From: Siniperca chuatsi
Lineage: Eukaryota; Chordata; Actinopteri; Centrarchiformes; Sinipercidae
Length of the DNA stretch: 64,000 nt
Assembly: GCF_020085105.1 (NCBI RefSeq)
Contig: NC_058048.1
Span: 4,704,362 to 4,768,361, forward strand
Direction: 5' to 3'
The notes beneath the pieces are model-generated. The model was not told where the DNA came from. It searched no databases and worked only from the letters and a program-made list of their open reading frames with translations. The position numbers and the translations under genes were made by a program. Below are positions 1-24,378 of the stretch, piece after piece; position 1 is the stretch's first letter, and each line of letters starts with the position of its first letter.

Positions 1-2640
1 TTTGTTTGACCAATGCACCTGCACTCGGAGCACATAAGATTTGGCGTCATTGGACCTCTGTTCACTGCCTCAGGTAGCTGCTTTGCTGTTGTTCATGTCG
101 TCACCATGGAGGCTTCTGTGGAGGAAGGCAGTAGCTTATCAAGGAGGGGGTGGGGGTGATATCTTCACATCATTCATGTGTCCATCATGTAATCTCACCA
201 AATGTCATGGTACTGTACAGCATTATCAGTATTGTCAGTATTACCTTGCCAGGTGATAAGGAGAGTGTTCTCTCCAGCAGTCTGCTTTACCTCATATTTC
301 CATCTCTTGCTTCATCCACAGAGGTCTCTGCCTAAATAATGTGTCCTGCTCACTCTCACTCCTGCACATTTATAAAGAGAAACTGTTTATAAAGTGCTGA
401 AGAAAGGGATTAGATTCCCTTCAACTTAATATGTTTCCATGCACTTGTCCAAGAGCTGGGTACTGTAATATATCACTACTTTTATGTAAGAGTACGCCGC
501 CTGTCTTTGGTTGCTTAAATTCATTGGTTTTGTTTCAGGAGTACATTTACATTTTACAGTAATGTGACGAAATGTGTTAATGATCGAGAAGTGTAACCTG
601 AGTCGCGTCTGTGGAGTTAGATCAGTGGCTCAGTATGTCTGCATTTTTGATAAAACTGACTAGTGGATTCTTACTCTTACCCATATTTGGGGAAACAGGG
701 CTTTTTTTCAAGCGCTGAGTTTAAATAAATAATGCAGAGATATGATGTAGATCTTCGCAGTCTGATTAAGCGTGGAAATAATAAGAATTTCTCCGAGGTA
801 CAGATTCATGTGCGTTGTCCTCCTTGTGCCAAAGTGATGTGAATATCTGTGCAGGCAGGGCTTGAATAAACATTTATATTACCCCACTCAGCAAAACACA
901 TCTTCCAGACCCTCTGAAGAATTTAAAGTATTTCTCTCGAGTGTGACGAAACACTATAATTTCCAAGAAAGAGCAAGTGGCCAGGGCTCAGAGACATACC
1001 AAAACCTTACAAGCTGGAATTTAGTCTTATGAGAATAATCCCTATATGTGCATGATACGCACAGGAACCCACGAAGAATCCTCTTCAATACAGCTTCCTC
1101 CTCCGTCCGAGACAGAATACTCCGTCCTCTGGAAAATTCCACTCAAAGGTTCAAGACCTTGTCCTGCGATAAGAAACATGTTTATTCCTGATGGTGACAG
1201 AGAAAATAACAGTTTGGGATTTTTCCAAGAGGCTGAAAATCCAAAATGAGTTATAAAGGCTTTTGCTGATTTTGTTATAACATGTGACCGTCCAGCTGGA
1301 AATGACAACTGATAAATGATATTTCTAACCTGGCTTCACTTTTCAGGTCACAGACTCCAAACAGACTCACCTTAAACTGACGAAACCCCATCTGGTCGGG
1401 TTTTGTCTTGATCGTTGCCTTCATAAGTGGTCAAAGAAACACTTGCGAATTTGTCTGAACTTAGAAATTTTCAAACTGGTAGATTGCATAATAGGAAAAT
1501 AATATTTTTTATTTTCAGAAAGAAAGCAGTCAGACTTTTGGAGACAGAAAGCAGGACTGTTGTTCCTTAACATCAACTCATTCTTATGTAACAGGTGAAA
1601 AACTCCCAGGATGTCAGTAGTAGTAGAAGCAGCAGCACTAAGAGCAGTTATCTCAGCAGACAGTGACTGGCTGATATCCAGTTTCCAATAAAAATCTCAG
1701 CCTGATATATCAGCCTGACTTGAGTACAGTCTGTTCTTTGTTGACACTGGAGACTAACAGCAGCAAAGGTGATGTGTGATCCCAGCCTGTGATAAATTAT
1801 GACTCAGCAGTGTAGCATGATAAGCAAAAGCTGTTCGAACAAGCCCAAATGACAGAGAGATGAGAGAAACTGTATTTCTGCTCCTCCTGTCTGTCTGCAT
1901 GTCAATCTCTTTCCATTGACGGTCTGAGCTAATGTATCTGTTTACTGTATGTGTCCTTATATTGGATGTCTACCATTTCCACTTGTCTGACAGTTGTGGT
2001 ATTGCTTTCATCTACTTTTATTTTCAGCCCATCCGTTCACCCGACTGTGACTGCTGTGTGCTGAGACTCTTTTCTGTGGTGAGTTGGCTCTTACTGCCCT
2101 CTAGTGGATGAACTGCAGAGTGCTTCAGCTGTCATGACTAAAGGAATCCACTGGAGGTTAGATGAGGAACGCACTGCATGTGTTAATATTATTCTAAACA
2201 TTACCATCAACACTCATACACGCCAAACAACGAGTGTAAAATAACACAGCACACTGTATATCCAGTGGTTATCTGTGATATTTCCATTTCTGCAAATTAA
2301 ATAATATCCTCTCCAGTTCTAATTATAGTGACAATAGAAAGTCAGGTGTAGTGTTGACTAGTGAAATGATCCCTGCCTCATTGCAGGTACACTCGCTTTA
2401 CTGGGTTCATCCACTCCCACCCTCCACGTCTTGATTATACACACTTCCCTTGCTTTCTTTACAACTTTTGGAATAAAAGGACAGTTATTACATATACCGG
2501 TGCCCATACATTGTACTAATAATAGCTAAATTCTGTGAAGGTACGTCACGCCGTGTTGAATTTTGGGTGACATTGACACCCCCATGCTGTGAGGCTCCTG
2601 CTGCTGCTTGTAAGAAGTGACTGCAGAGCCCGGCGGAGTA
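1..2640. other. Left flank, no gene recognised
   Basis: AT-rich single-copy-looking DNA. Small ORFs on both strands lack domains and splice support. Nothing further is supported. Confidence 0.5.
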
Positions 2641-2657
2641 GAAAGCACGAGCAGAAG

Positions 2658-2669
2658 ATGGCGTTACAG
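2658..2669 (+). CDS. Candidate orphan first coding exon (Met-Ala-Leu-Gln)
   Basis: GCAGAAGATGGCGTTACAG is followed by donor GTAAGTG. The ATG has A at -3 and G at +4, and the exon ends in phase 0. The preceding 100 bp (CTGCTGCTGCTTG..., AGCCCGGCGGAG) is GC-richer than its surroundings and could be a 5' UTR. No matching downstream exon was found. Its phase rules out direct joining to pou2af2 exon 2. Confidence 0.25.
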
Positions 2670-3305
2670 GTAAGTGTTAGCATGTGCATGTAGCACACTT
2701 ACAGTAATTACAGTGGGGGTGGAGGGTACGATATGAAACAACAGATGCCGTGAAACATTAGTCAAGCTAAAAGTAATCAATAGTAAGTACTGTAGCCACT
2801 GACTTGAGAAGTTTTTACTTGGCAGACAATTATTTCCATATTTATGTTTTAAAATGTTTGTCAAAGCTGTAGATTATCTGTTTGACACCCTTTCACAATA
2901 CTGTGATCTGTCAACACTGCAATAAAGTTTGTCTGTGAAACAGAAATGTCTTCTGTTACTTAGTCATTATTCACAACCTGTAGTAAAGGATTACTAGGAA
3001 AACTCTCTCACATCGTCATAGTCAGGATGTTAAGTGAACCAGGTGTTTGACCCTTTTCATATCACCCATTTAAACAGCGAAATGACATAAAACCTTTGTG
3101 TCTCTAATACGCTTACTAAATTTAAAAACGACCAAAACTCTCCTTAAAAATAAACCACTTTATTCATAGCCAATGAAATGGAAATATAAATTGTGTACAT
3201 ATAATGCACAAAGTAGCAAAGCCATAACTTTTATTTAAACTGTCCAGATCATGTCCTCCATTGAGGTAAGGGGTTACTGAAGCTGGTCAGCTGGTATTAT
3301 AATAT

Positions 3306-3440
3306 CTATACACATCTTTATTTATATAGCACTTATCATAACAAAGTTACAAAGTGCTTCACATGGCAAGCAAAGAACACATAAAACATGATCATAAAAA
3401 CAAATAAAACACAGCAGTAAAAATATTCAACGAACCACGA
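3306..3440. repeat. LINE/SINE-tail-like repeat next to the SINE
   Basis: TTTATTTATATAGCACTTATC and CAAAGTGCTTCACA are a repeat signature I recognise from fish genomes; 5'-truncated. Confidence 0.45.
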
Positions 3441-3676
3441 TAAATGGACTGTACTTACGGCCTTTCTGACTGCTCAAAGCGCTTCAACTACATATCACAT
3501 TCACACACTGATGGCAGAACTGCTCATCAAAATAATCACTCACACTCCAAAGTCCTCAGGAGCTGCGCAGTATATTGTCCTAGGAAACTTCGACATGTGG
3601 GCTGGGGGAAGCCGGGATCGAACTGCCAACCTTACACTTGGTGGACGACCCGCCCTTCCACTAAGCCACACCTAAC
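3441..3676 (-). mobile_element. tRNA-derived SINE
   Basis: On the minus strand the head carries a pol III A-box-like TGGCTTAGTGG (3668-3658) and a B-box-like GGTTGGCAGTTCGATCCCGG (3631-3612) at tRNA-like spacing. The body ends in GACTGCTCAAAGCGCTTCAA (read on +), a motif common in teleost SINEs. No coding potential. Confidence 0.65.
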
Positions 3677-3689
3677 AAAAACTAGAATC

Positions 3690-5560
3690 AGATGAAATCA
3701 GGGAAGGTGGTGCGATAAAAGTACGTCTTAAGCTTAGATTTAGCCAGTATTTCCTCGGGCAGAGGATTGGAGCTCTCAGGTCACAGCGGTCATCCTGACG
3801 CGTCCTGATGCTGCTTCATCAGGATCTGTAAAACATGGCAGATTCCGTGCTGTAAGACAAATAGCAATATTACAGTAGAAGTACAACTACTAAAGGCTGC
3901 AACCGCTCACTGTAGCTCAGAGTAGTCCTAATATCTCAGGCTCCAAACCTGCTCTTCTGATGTGAGGCTGCAGAGTCAGTGTCTCTCGGTCTGGCAGGCA
4001 ACATCCCTTGTTGCAGCTAACTGTAGTGATGAGTTGGCCTGTATGCAGGGATAAGTTAGAGGTTACACCAACTTCAAATGTGAAGTTATGGCAACACACA
4101 CATAGAATAATAATAATAACAAACAATTATTGAAGAAGAAACTGATGACAAGTGCAACTTGTGTTGTGAATACTTAAATGCAGCCTATGACTCAATGAAA
4201 TAATCACATAGCCAGATGTTTTTGAAAGTTTTGTATTTTGTTTGGTTTACTAATTGGGCCAAAAAGAGGAGTGACACCGTTGCAAGTCTGACTGATCTCT
4301 GACCCAGCAACTGCAAAACTGTTCATGAGCTTCTAGGGATTTTTCAGTTTTTCTCCGGGTAGGCCTCCTTCTCTTTCTCCTTTCCCTTCTCCATCAGATT
4401 GGAGCCATTTCACCAACTTTTTAGCCAAACATGCAACGTAAAGATTCCCTTTACAGTATTTAGCTATTACAGTAAAGAGTATGGGCACTGGTATATGTAA
4501 TAACTGTCCTTTCATTCCAAAAGTTGTAAAGAAAGCAAAGGAAGTGTATATGATAAAGATGTGGAAATTTGGGATTTAAAGTCTGGATGATTACGTCTGC
4601 GTCTCATTTTCTCATCCAGACTCGTGCCTTCTGCTTTTGTTTTTTTCTTCCTTCTGCAAGTTGTTGCAGCGCGTCAGTCTCCGTTTGGTTTACATCTGCT
4701 TCCCCACGAGATCCCGACAGATCACATCAGGTGGCGTATTGCTCCCTCTGGCACAATAATCTTAATGATATCCTGTAGTGTGTGTTGCGCCATTATTTTC
4801 CAATCTTGTAGTGTGAGCATGTTTGAGATTAGAGAGAAGAACATCTGTGTTTCTTCTTATGTGCGTGATGCAACCCGACTTCATAATCGGTTCGGATTTA
4901 TTGCACAAAAAAAAAACCCGAGAGCAGAGGAGAAATCTGAGAGCAGAAGCAGGCTGAGCGCAGGAAATCTGTGCAAGCACCAATATATCTGAGTGCAAGC
5001 ACACAGTCTGAGCAGAAGCAGAGCGAGAGGGCGTGGCATTACAACATCTGAACAGAAATCAATAAGTCATGCTCTCAAATTAAAAGAACGTGCTCTTGAG
5101 TAAAGAAAGGAAAAAAATCCCATACACGCCTAAATCATAACTGGTGCACCCAGCTGGTTTTAGAGGTCACAGGATTAGTTTAATGGAGATCGCCTGTATG
5201 CAGTCGAGGGATTTCAGTTTATTGTAGGATCAATACACCTGTATCTGGAGGGCCCAACTTTGGTGAGCCAGTATCATGGCCAAACCTCCACCATGAAGTA
5301 AAACGAACAAAACAACAAGGAGCAGCTCCATAACATTCTGGGATGTTGAGGGGACACTCCTGCACACACGATCAGAAACCTAGATTATGTTACAGGGATA
5401 TCACAGGGATATGGATAACCAGGTTTTGTATGTTTCATGCCATATCATTAGCATGAATAAAACCAGGATCAGGCTCCTAACAGGGACGCGAGCGTACACG
5501 TAAAGATACTCACTGACAGATTATGCATTGTGTGCATAGCCGTGTAATACTCATGTGCAA
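3690..5560. other. Intergenic, no gene recognised
   Basis: Small ORFs only, the longest about 122 codons at 4624. The reiterated GAGCAGAAGC/TGAGAGCAGAAG words near 4920-5050 look like repeat DNA. Confidence 0.45.
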
Positions 5561-5910
5561 TATTTAGTTTTTTTTTTTTTTTTTTTTTTCCTATTTATTA
5601 TTCATACCTCCATTACTGCTGCTACAATACTACTTATTACTTATATTATTACATTGCATTTATACCGTATTATCATCATCAACCGGTAAACCCACTTGGT
5701 ACTTCACACTTATTTTATTTTATACTTATACCCACCTGGTACTTCATTTATTTTCTGACCTGTTTTTTTTATAGTTTTTATAGTGTATTGTATTAAATAT
5801 TTTTGCTAGTACTTTCTCCTGTGTGCACTGACGTAAAGACGAGCTGCTGTAACAAAGAGTTTCCCTTCGGGGATCAATAAAGTATTTCTGATTCTGATTC
5901 TGATTAATTA
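5560..5910 (+). mobile_element. LINE 3'-end fragment with TTCTGA tail
   Basis: A T-run (5569-5590) and AT-rich spacer lead to TTTCCCTTCGGGGATCAATA and then repeated TTCTGA units (5886-5907). This is the standard 3' end of a fish LINE and its SINE derivatives. No ORF remains. Confidence 0.6.
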
Positions 5911-6498
5911 TCATTAAGAATTATCATTAAAAATATGATCAAATTATTAGATTCTTTCCATTTATTGACGCGACATAAAGGGAAATAGCGACAGGAATAA
6001 CCAGAGGCGGATACAACAGAGCATCCGAACATCGAGATAATTAAAACATAACTACGACATTGCTAAGACTAGCTGACAGCCAAGAATACGGCTCGGGTGT
6101 GAGGTAAAAAGATCCGGTGACGCGGTGGCACCCAACAATTCTGCAAAACATGAGTTTCACTGACAAGCAATGCTGCAGCAAACACTTTAATAATTGGAAC
6201 TATAAGGTCACATAGTGATGTGTAAAAATAAATACTGTAAGAAGTGCTGATACACAGAGCTGAAGATACAATCCAAATATTTTTCTGCCTTATATCTTAC
6301 CTTCCTTTATCTTTTCACGTGACTTCATACTGATTATAGAGTCAAAGGTTTTGCAGCTTTATACGTACAGCAGAAATAGATTTCTCTTCATTGGGAACAC
6401 GATTGAGAATATTGTGAACAGAAGACTCGTCTGAAATCTGTTGTTTTGCAAACCATGTTTTCTATGTGATGGTTGTTTGAAAATAAAAGAGAACTGTG

Positions 6499-7772
6499 TT
6501 AAAGGGATATTTCACCCCTGGAAAGATGGTATTTTCAGAAAACTTGGCTGCCTGTGCAGTTGAAAGATGCAAATATTTTTTCAAATTGGTGCTACGTGAC
6601 CAGAGAAAACAGAGAAAAAGGGCTGTGGTGTCCCCTTTTGCTCAAAATGTACAAAGCCTGCAACAACCAGAATGCACCGGGGCTACTCCCACCCCCAAAC
6701 TACCCCAACTACAAACATCCGGTCAGAGCTACTAACATGAGGCTAAGCTCTGAGAGCAGCTCTGGGTCTCGACCTGGGGCAGTGTATGTGCTAAGCCTCG
6801 TAAAAGCGTCTATTGTATGTTTTCACACCTGACGTTGCCGCGCTAGCAACAAAACACTGGTGCTATTGCACTCACTCCACGCTCGGACGTCCGTTTTGCC
6901 TCCTGGGCTTTGGCTGTTTTTTCCAGTTTCTTTTTGGGATCCTGAATTTCAACCACTTCCCTGTCCATATGTGGCCCGAAGCTTTGGTGTAACGCACAGC
7001 GACTCCACACTGGTGCACATTTACCGCAGCGGCACCACCAGTTTAGTGATGTGCGGGTCATGAGTCAATCCTTAGACTACATGTTTGCATTCATTTTCCA
7101 TGCCTTGGTTACTTAAGGCCTATTATTTTATTTAAATTTTACATTATTATGTAGGCTGTTTGGATTTATTTTGTGTTTGTGTGTGAGAGTGAGAGAGCGA
7201 GACAGATTTAAAAAGAAACGTTTTTGCCTTTGAGAACTCTTGGTTTAATCGAATCAGTGGGGACCATGGATGTATAATAAGAACTGGATACGGCTCCGCC
7301 GCTCAGCCTTGCAGCCAATTTTTTCCAGTGGCCACTCGCAGTATTGCAGTGAAATCCCCCTGCGGCCCAAAAAGCATTTTCCCCATAGGCCACCATCATA
7401 AAAGAGACGTCTGTAAAACTGTCGACAGAACACCTCAAACTGCAAACAACGTCAATTATGACTCTTTCTGTTATGGATTTTTGATCCATGGAGGTTTTAT
7501 ATTTGTAAAACTTTCCTCAAGCCGAGAAAAGCGATTTAAAAATCTGTGACGTCACCACAATCTAAAGTGTATGGGCCGAGTGGGAACTCGCGGGTGGAGC
7601 CAGCGGGAGAAACAGTACTGTGCCTATCCAGTGGGCCGGATACCCCGGAAGTAAACCCAGATGCTAGAAAACTTATCTGGCGACATGGAGGGAAGTTAAC
7701 CTTTGTTCATTTGCATATACTACCACATTGTAATGACAAAGCTGGTTGAAAATCTGCAAAGTTTCCCTTTAA
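6499..7772. mobile_element. Non-autonomous repeat with short TTAAAGGGA termini (about 1.27 kb)
   Basis: It begins TTAAAGGGATATTTCACCCC and ends TTTCCCTTTAA; the outer 9 bp are inverted repeats ending in TTAA. The interior (ATGGATGTATAATAAGAACTGG, GTGACGTCACC) is of a type I recognise as dispersed in teleosts. It could be one piggyBac-type element (TTAA target) or two nested repeats. Confidence 0.5.
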
Positions 7773-7779
7773 GGGAATG

Positions 7780-10100
7780 CATCTGAAGTTGTGATCACAG
7801 CATCACTGTATTTGCAGTCTTAGAATACAGTTGGCAGACCTGCATCAAATCAATGGAGAAAAAATTTTACTATTATATAATATTATAAAGAAAAGATTAA
7901 AATGTCCAATAACGGCCCCTCTAGAGCCCCTCTGGTGTGACACGGAAGTGCATGCCACTGTTAACATATTACTTCTGTTTTTTGTGTTTAGTCCCAAAAT
8001 CCTAAATGAAAATGGCTTTTTGCAAAGAATTCCATAAATATGGGTCGTGTTAAATGGAAACACAAAAGATAAGTTGCATTCCAAGAGTTTAAAACCACAC
8101 TGGTGTTGACTTTTTCAAATGTAAATTCACATTGTGGGTGTTCATTTATGTCTTTTATTTCAGAAAGTAAATCCTAGTAGACTAGGAAACCTCTTTGTAG
8201 CACATTATGTTTGGCAGTTCAACTCTTCCATATGCTGCCATTGTGCCTGTGTACCAAAACAAACTGTAAACAGGAGATGAATCACTTAATTTCACCAAAG
8301 GAATTTCCCAGGAAAAAGCTAGCAGAGAAACTGAACCTTGTTTACAAGATCAAATGGAAATGCTTCGATGGTAGAATCACTGTTGTGTTATATTAACTGG
8401 AGTATTTGAAAATGTAGAGACATAGTGTAAGAACACACCGGGAAAGTCATATAATGCAGCCCCCTAATTTCCCTGGCAGAATGAGACACTGTACACTACT
8501 GTTGGATCTTTTCCTTCCTCTTCTGCCCCAGATGTCCGTTGCAGCGGAGAGCTATGCATCCCTCTTATCTCTGAGTCATTAACTGATAAAACCTCCACAC
8601 AGCAGTCAGCACACATAACATCACCTCGTTACAAAAGTAGAGCCACAATACTGCTATTGACAAGGAAGTCAGCTCTTGTGCAGTAATTCACTGTGAACAC
8701 AGGCCTGACTCAAAGGTGCCATGTTGACTTGGAAATACTGTACTGTGGTGGAAAGGAAAGAGTCGACACCCCTGCTGGCTATTTCTGGGAAAATCCCCTT
8801 CATTTTCCCATTGTTAAATGTAACTGAAGTTCCGATTAATGGAGTGCATAACATGCTGAAAATACGCACGGGTATCCATTGTGATCTGATAGTTTAAATG
8901 TAAAATACAATATTAGATTGTGGGATCAGAAAGAATCCATTAGCAGACGTTATAGGTGCGTTAGAGGCTGTGGCAATCATGGCCCCGGGCAGGGGCCTCC
9001 TGACGCACTGACTTTGAGTTTGGGAATCTTGTTGCGTTTTCCTCAGAGGAAACTTATTGTTGTCTGTTACATGCAGAGGTTCAAATGAATACAGCAGCTC
9101 AGCTATACTGCCGAGAGCTGATGGAGACTTTATTAGTTCAATTCATTTTTCTGGACAGGTTGAAGAGGGAGTTATTAGAGAGAGAGAAAAGTGGAACTGT
9201 GAACTGTTTTCAAAACGTCAGTCTCCTACACGCCTGTTGTTTTGCGGCAGAAGCTGTAGAATCATTCATTATGACGAAACGGGAGGTTTCTGATGCTGGT
9301 TTCCCAAAATGTGACCTTCAGAAATGCAAGGCGCAACATCCCTCTAGTTCCAGACTGCAGATGGAACAGACAGCTGCTGCCTGGCAGTGTCGGCCGCGGG
9401 ACTGGCATCCTCCCCCGCGTCTCTCCTCCCTCTGTGGTGCATGGCGAGTAACCAGGACACCAAACCGCCCTGGCCAACACCAAAATAGAGCCTACAGATT
9501 CACTTTCAACAAAATAAGAACACACTGGATTTACAGGATGAAATCCCCCAGGCGGCGTGTTCCTCTTTCCCACAGAGCCTATTTTGGTTTGGGACTATTT
9601 TAAGTGTGTCCGTTATTTTGCTTTGGCATGTTGAGCAGCTCCTCTAAACTTTCAGCTGAGGTGAAGGCAGGCAGTCATGTCAGGATACTGAGGTAGAAAA
9701 CCATATACTGTATATGTTTATCCTTCAAATGTACCTATTTTTAATACTTGACTAGACCACAACAGACTAATGCATCCACAAGCACTGGAACAGAAAGTGT
9801 TACAATTATTTTATTAGAGATTATTTAAAAAGGTAAAATTATATTTCCACTGTTTTTCACTGTGGCCAGCAGGGGGGGCTGCAGCTCCTATACCCCCCAC
9901 CCCCCAGCGCCAATGCTCTCCAGCCATGACAAAATAAGTTCAGGTTCAGCAGCACTGACAGTCATGGTTGAACTGCAAAATGTGGCTCAAAAATATGCAA
10001 AATGATTACTGCTGCTCCCCTGCCCAGGGGCCCTTTTACATAGCCTGTCTGTGCCAAGGGGCCCATTATCTCATAATCTGTCCATGTGTGCTTAAACATG
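7780..10100. other. Intergenic with a domain-less 172-codon ORF
   Basis: The + strand frame at 9085-9603 is open for 172 codons but shows no family motif, and another strand is open there too. Fragments with GGCCCCGGGCAGGGGCC-type words (8980, 10020) resemble a dispersed repeat. Confidence 0.35.
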
Positions 10101-10102
10101 TG

Positions 10103-10410
10103 TAGGACTGCAATAATTATTTTCTTAAGAGATTCATTTCTAAATCAGTTTTAGATTGATTGTTTAGTCTATAAAATGTAAAAGAAAAAAAGAACTTGAA
10201 TTTGAAGACACAAACTGTCCAAAGACTTTACATTGACAGTGTAAAACAGAGAAAAACAGCAAATCCTCACATTTGAGAAGCTGGAGCCACAGAATGTTTG
10301 GTGTCATTTTTGCTTGATAAATTATTTGAATTATTAACTGAAATCACCTAAATTGTTGTTGATTAATATTGTCTGACTTATCGATTATTGACTAATTGTT
10401 TCAGCACTAT
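10103..10410. repeat. Dispersed teleost repeat (GATTATTGACTAATTG type)
   Basis: It starts AGGACTGCAATAATTATT and ends TTATCGATTATTGACTAATTG, with the internal CACATTTGAGAAGCTGGAGC I associate with a common fish MITE. No ORF. Confidence 0.55.
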
Positions 10411-10769
10411 ATCTACACAGTATGTTAAAACATGAAAATGGTCAGATACATAAAAATGCAAAAACCATGGAAAATTTCACCACAAATTATACAAAAGTCA
10501 ATATAGTCCAGTAAAATTATAACCGCTTCACTACCTCTGCTTTCCCGTTGATAGAAAATAAGTGTTCTCCTGCACACAGCCTCCCCCACTCTGCATGCCA
10601 GCATGCATTGTGTATGTGCTTTGCAAAGGTAAACTCTGAAGTCCTGCCGCCTGTCCTACCAGTTTGATAATGGGCTTCTTTTCCTGGCTGTCTGCGTTGA
10701 TGAACAATATGCAATGTATGCAGCTGGGAAGAACCAGGTGAAACAATGGACATCCTCATATAGCCCTAG

Positions 10770-11105
10770 AGGCTACTGTTAGCGGCTAAGCTACACACTT
10801 TTAGCAAAAACAACCACTGAAATACTCCTGCAAAACTAATGACCTTCCCATCAGCCTAATGTGTTTGTGCTAATTAGCAAATGTTGCTAAAATGTTGGTA
10901 ATTTAATTAGCTAATGTTAGCCTGCTAACATGCTTAACTAAGATAGCGGCCATGGTAAACATTATACCTGCGAAACATAAGCATGTTACATTCTCATTGT
11001 GAGCATGTTAGCATGTTGATAGCATTTAGCTCAGAGCACCACTGTGCCTTATATTCTCTTTCAGAGCTGCTAGCTGTAGACTGATTAAAAACTCTTAGTC
11101 TTGCT
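10770..11105. repeat. Dispersed repeat rich in GCTAACATG units
   Basis: Reiterated GCTAACATGCT/GTTAGCATG words, then TTTAGCTCAGAGCACCACTG, typical of a widespread fish repeat. Confidence 0.5.
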
Positions 11106-12231
11106 AAAATGTGGAGGAATAGATAGTGACCTGTGTTGTGTGTACATATTGGGGAGTCATTTAGCCTGACGAAATGCCGCACACTGAGCTGTTGATGCTC
11201 CCCGCCGGCTCTGCCCCAGGAGAGCCTGGAGACACAAAACATACGGAGCACACAGAGAAAATATTGCATGGCAAATATTATGACACACCAACTCATGGAA
11301 ATAAGGGTGAAATCCTCAGAATTTCCCTCTTGGTCTGCATCATTTTGTTGCCACAAAAGACCCAATGTGTGTGAAAGTGAAGCATACTCAGCCTAGGGAG
11401 TGATATCAAATACTTGTGTCACCTAAATCTACTGTAAATACCAAATAATGATTTAATCTTGCATATTCAAAGGTTCAGGCTTTAAAATTCTTTTCTATTG
11501 TTTTGAAACCATTTTGTTGTATTGCCCTGGTTTAGTCAGTCAGGTGCATGAAAAAAAACATTCACGCTGATGTAAACATTTAAACCGCTCTTTGACTCTT
11601 TTATCAACAGAAAAAATACTTTTTAAGTGCTTTGCCTCTTGCTTTACAGTCAGTCGAATACAAAAGATATAATAAATAAATAATAATATAAACAAGCTGG
11701 CTTTGTTAATATTTGCTCATTACCATTCGTGCAGGCTACAACAAAACTGCCATAACAGCAATGTAATTTTTGTTAATTCTTGTTAATTATTTTAGCCTCT
11801 GATGCTCTGTAATGCTCTCAGTGTGTTTTCTGCAAATACAAATTAGCAATGTCTCACCACTTGCTGTTCCTGTGTTGCTGCACTTTCACCACATGCCAAC
11901 ATACCGTGTATAAATCTGTCATAGTGATGGGAAGCTGAAAGCACTCAACAAAAAGTAATATGTATAACCAGCTGTCCATTGTGCACCCTGTAAGCTCCTG
12001 AACTTAGTGTCGCTGTTTTGTGGCTGCGGTGGGTTACTATTTAACTAACTAATGTTTTTGTGTCAATATTTCTCCACTGGGTGAAAAAGGTGACCGCCAT
12101 TGCGATTCAGTTCATACAGACAGCATGTGAAATTTGCAGCCTTTCAACTGGGAGTACGTTAAGCATGCATGATCATAGTAACATTTGCAATAGTGTTAGG
12201 ATCTCTGTTTGAAAGTATCACACCAAAGTGC

Positions 12232-12239
12232 ATGCAAAT
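12232..12239 (+). promoter_or_regulatory. Octamer motif ATGCAAAT
   Basis: An exact consensus POU2F (OCT) site about 1.1 kb upstream of the pou2af2 start codon. Confidence 0.5.
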
Positions 12240-13031
12240 CCAAGTAAGCATAAAATGTGCCACTTTAATGTTTAGCTAGTTTATCTTACTGGTGTCGTTG
12301 TCGTTATGAAATCATGTGTGTCAAAATGTAACCAGGTTCAATCTTTATCATGTCAGCATCACACAGTATGGGAAACTCATGTAAATTTCCATTGACACTA
12401 CTCACATTTTAACGAACTACAGGAGTCACAAACAGGAGGCAAAACACTGTGAGGTTCAGCCAGGAAGCAATTAAAAAGTCGGATGGGAGCTTCGTTATAA
12501 TGCCAGACACAAATTGTTTAGCAAAGCATGCCTACAGCTATTCTTCCGTCTCCTTTAAACACAAGGTTGAGATGACTCATTTGTTTTTAGTTTGCTCAAA
12601 GTCTTTTATACAAATGTCAGCACATCAATTTGAGTAGAAAATTGCACAATAATATCCTTTTATGCAAAAGGGTCTCGTATTTTTTGAAAAAGAATAATTT
12701 TTGGCAGGAGGCTTCAAAGCCTATTGTCAACTGTCTGACCTGAGACGCAAACACAAGAAGAAGCTTTGGTACATCCTGAGCTGTTACTTCTTTACTGCTT
12801 GGTAAAGGTTTTATTTATGCCAAAGTCTGATGCCAAAGCTCAAACTGAAACAAAAACAGACTATCGTACAAACAAGCTGCATGAAAACTCCTGCAGCTAC
12901 AAATCAAAATGTGGATACAATATATGCTTTCAAATTTGGATGATGAATGGGGGCTCTGGGAGGAGTGACATGCTGCTTCCCAGTCTCTGTTCCATGGTCC
13001 CGATGCTTCCAACCCCTAATCTTGACTGCAG

Positions 13032-13039
13032 ATGCAAAT
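13032..13039 (+). promoter_or_regulatory. Octamer motif ATGCAAAT, promoter-proximal to pou2af2
   Basis: An exact octamer 303 bp upstream of the pou2af2 ATG. It pairs with an inverted copy 25 bp downstream. The protein encoded next door needs exactly this DNA element to act, so autoregulation is a reasonable inference. Confidence 0.6.
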
Positions 13040-13064
13040 AGTCTAAAAAACGTCCCTACCAAAC

Positions 13065-13072
13065 ATTTGCAT
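13065..13072 (-). promoter_or_regulatory. Octamer motif (ATTTGCAT), inverted partner
   Basis: An exact reverse-complement octamer 270 bp upstream of the pou2af2 ATG. Confidence 0.6.
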
Positions 13073-13264
13073 TTAAACAAATAGATAAAGGTCATTTTGA
13101 AAAGCTGCCTCCTCATGACTGCAGTGTGAGGTGGCATGTTCCCTGTGTCCCTGCCCTCCTGACAATGTAGTTAAAGCTCCCATCGTGGCACGCCACTCAG
13201 TATGGTGCTGCACACTGGGATTTAGCTCCTGTAGGCAAATACAGCAGAGGGAGAACAGAAAGGC

Positions 13265-13265
<1 letters not shown>

Positions 13266-13301
<36 letters not shown>

Positions 13302-13322
13302 CATGCGTGTGTGTGTGTGTGT
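13266..13322. repeat. (GT)n microsatellite just upstream of the pou2af2 start codon
   Basis: An almost pure GT/TG run with a short GCGTGCATGC interruption ends 20 bp before the ATG. It lies in the core promoter or 5' UTR. Confidence 0.9.
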
Positions 13323-13341
13323 CAGACTGCTCAACAGCATC

Positions 13342-24378
<11,037 letters not shown>

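Larger units (their letters stand above)
11105..13265. other. pou2af2 upstream region
   Basis: Non-coding. It holds three of the four clustered octamers (12232, 13032, 13065). No TATA box or 5' UTR exon could be fixed. Confidence 0.45.

Noticed and set aside
9085-9603. 172-codon + strand ORF
   Set aside because: No motif, a competing open frame on the other strand, and no splice or poly(A) context; left as unsupported.
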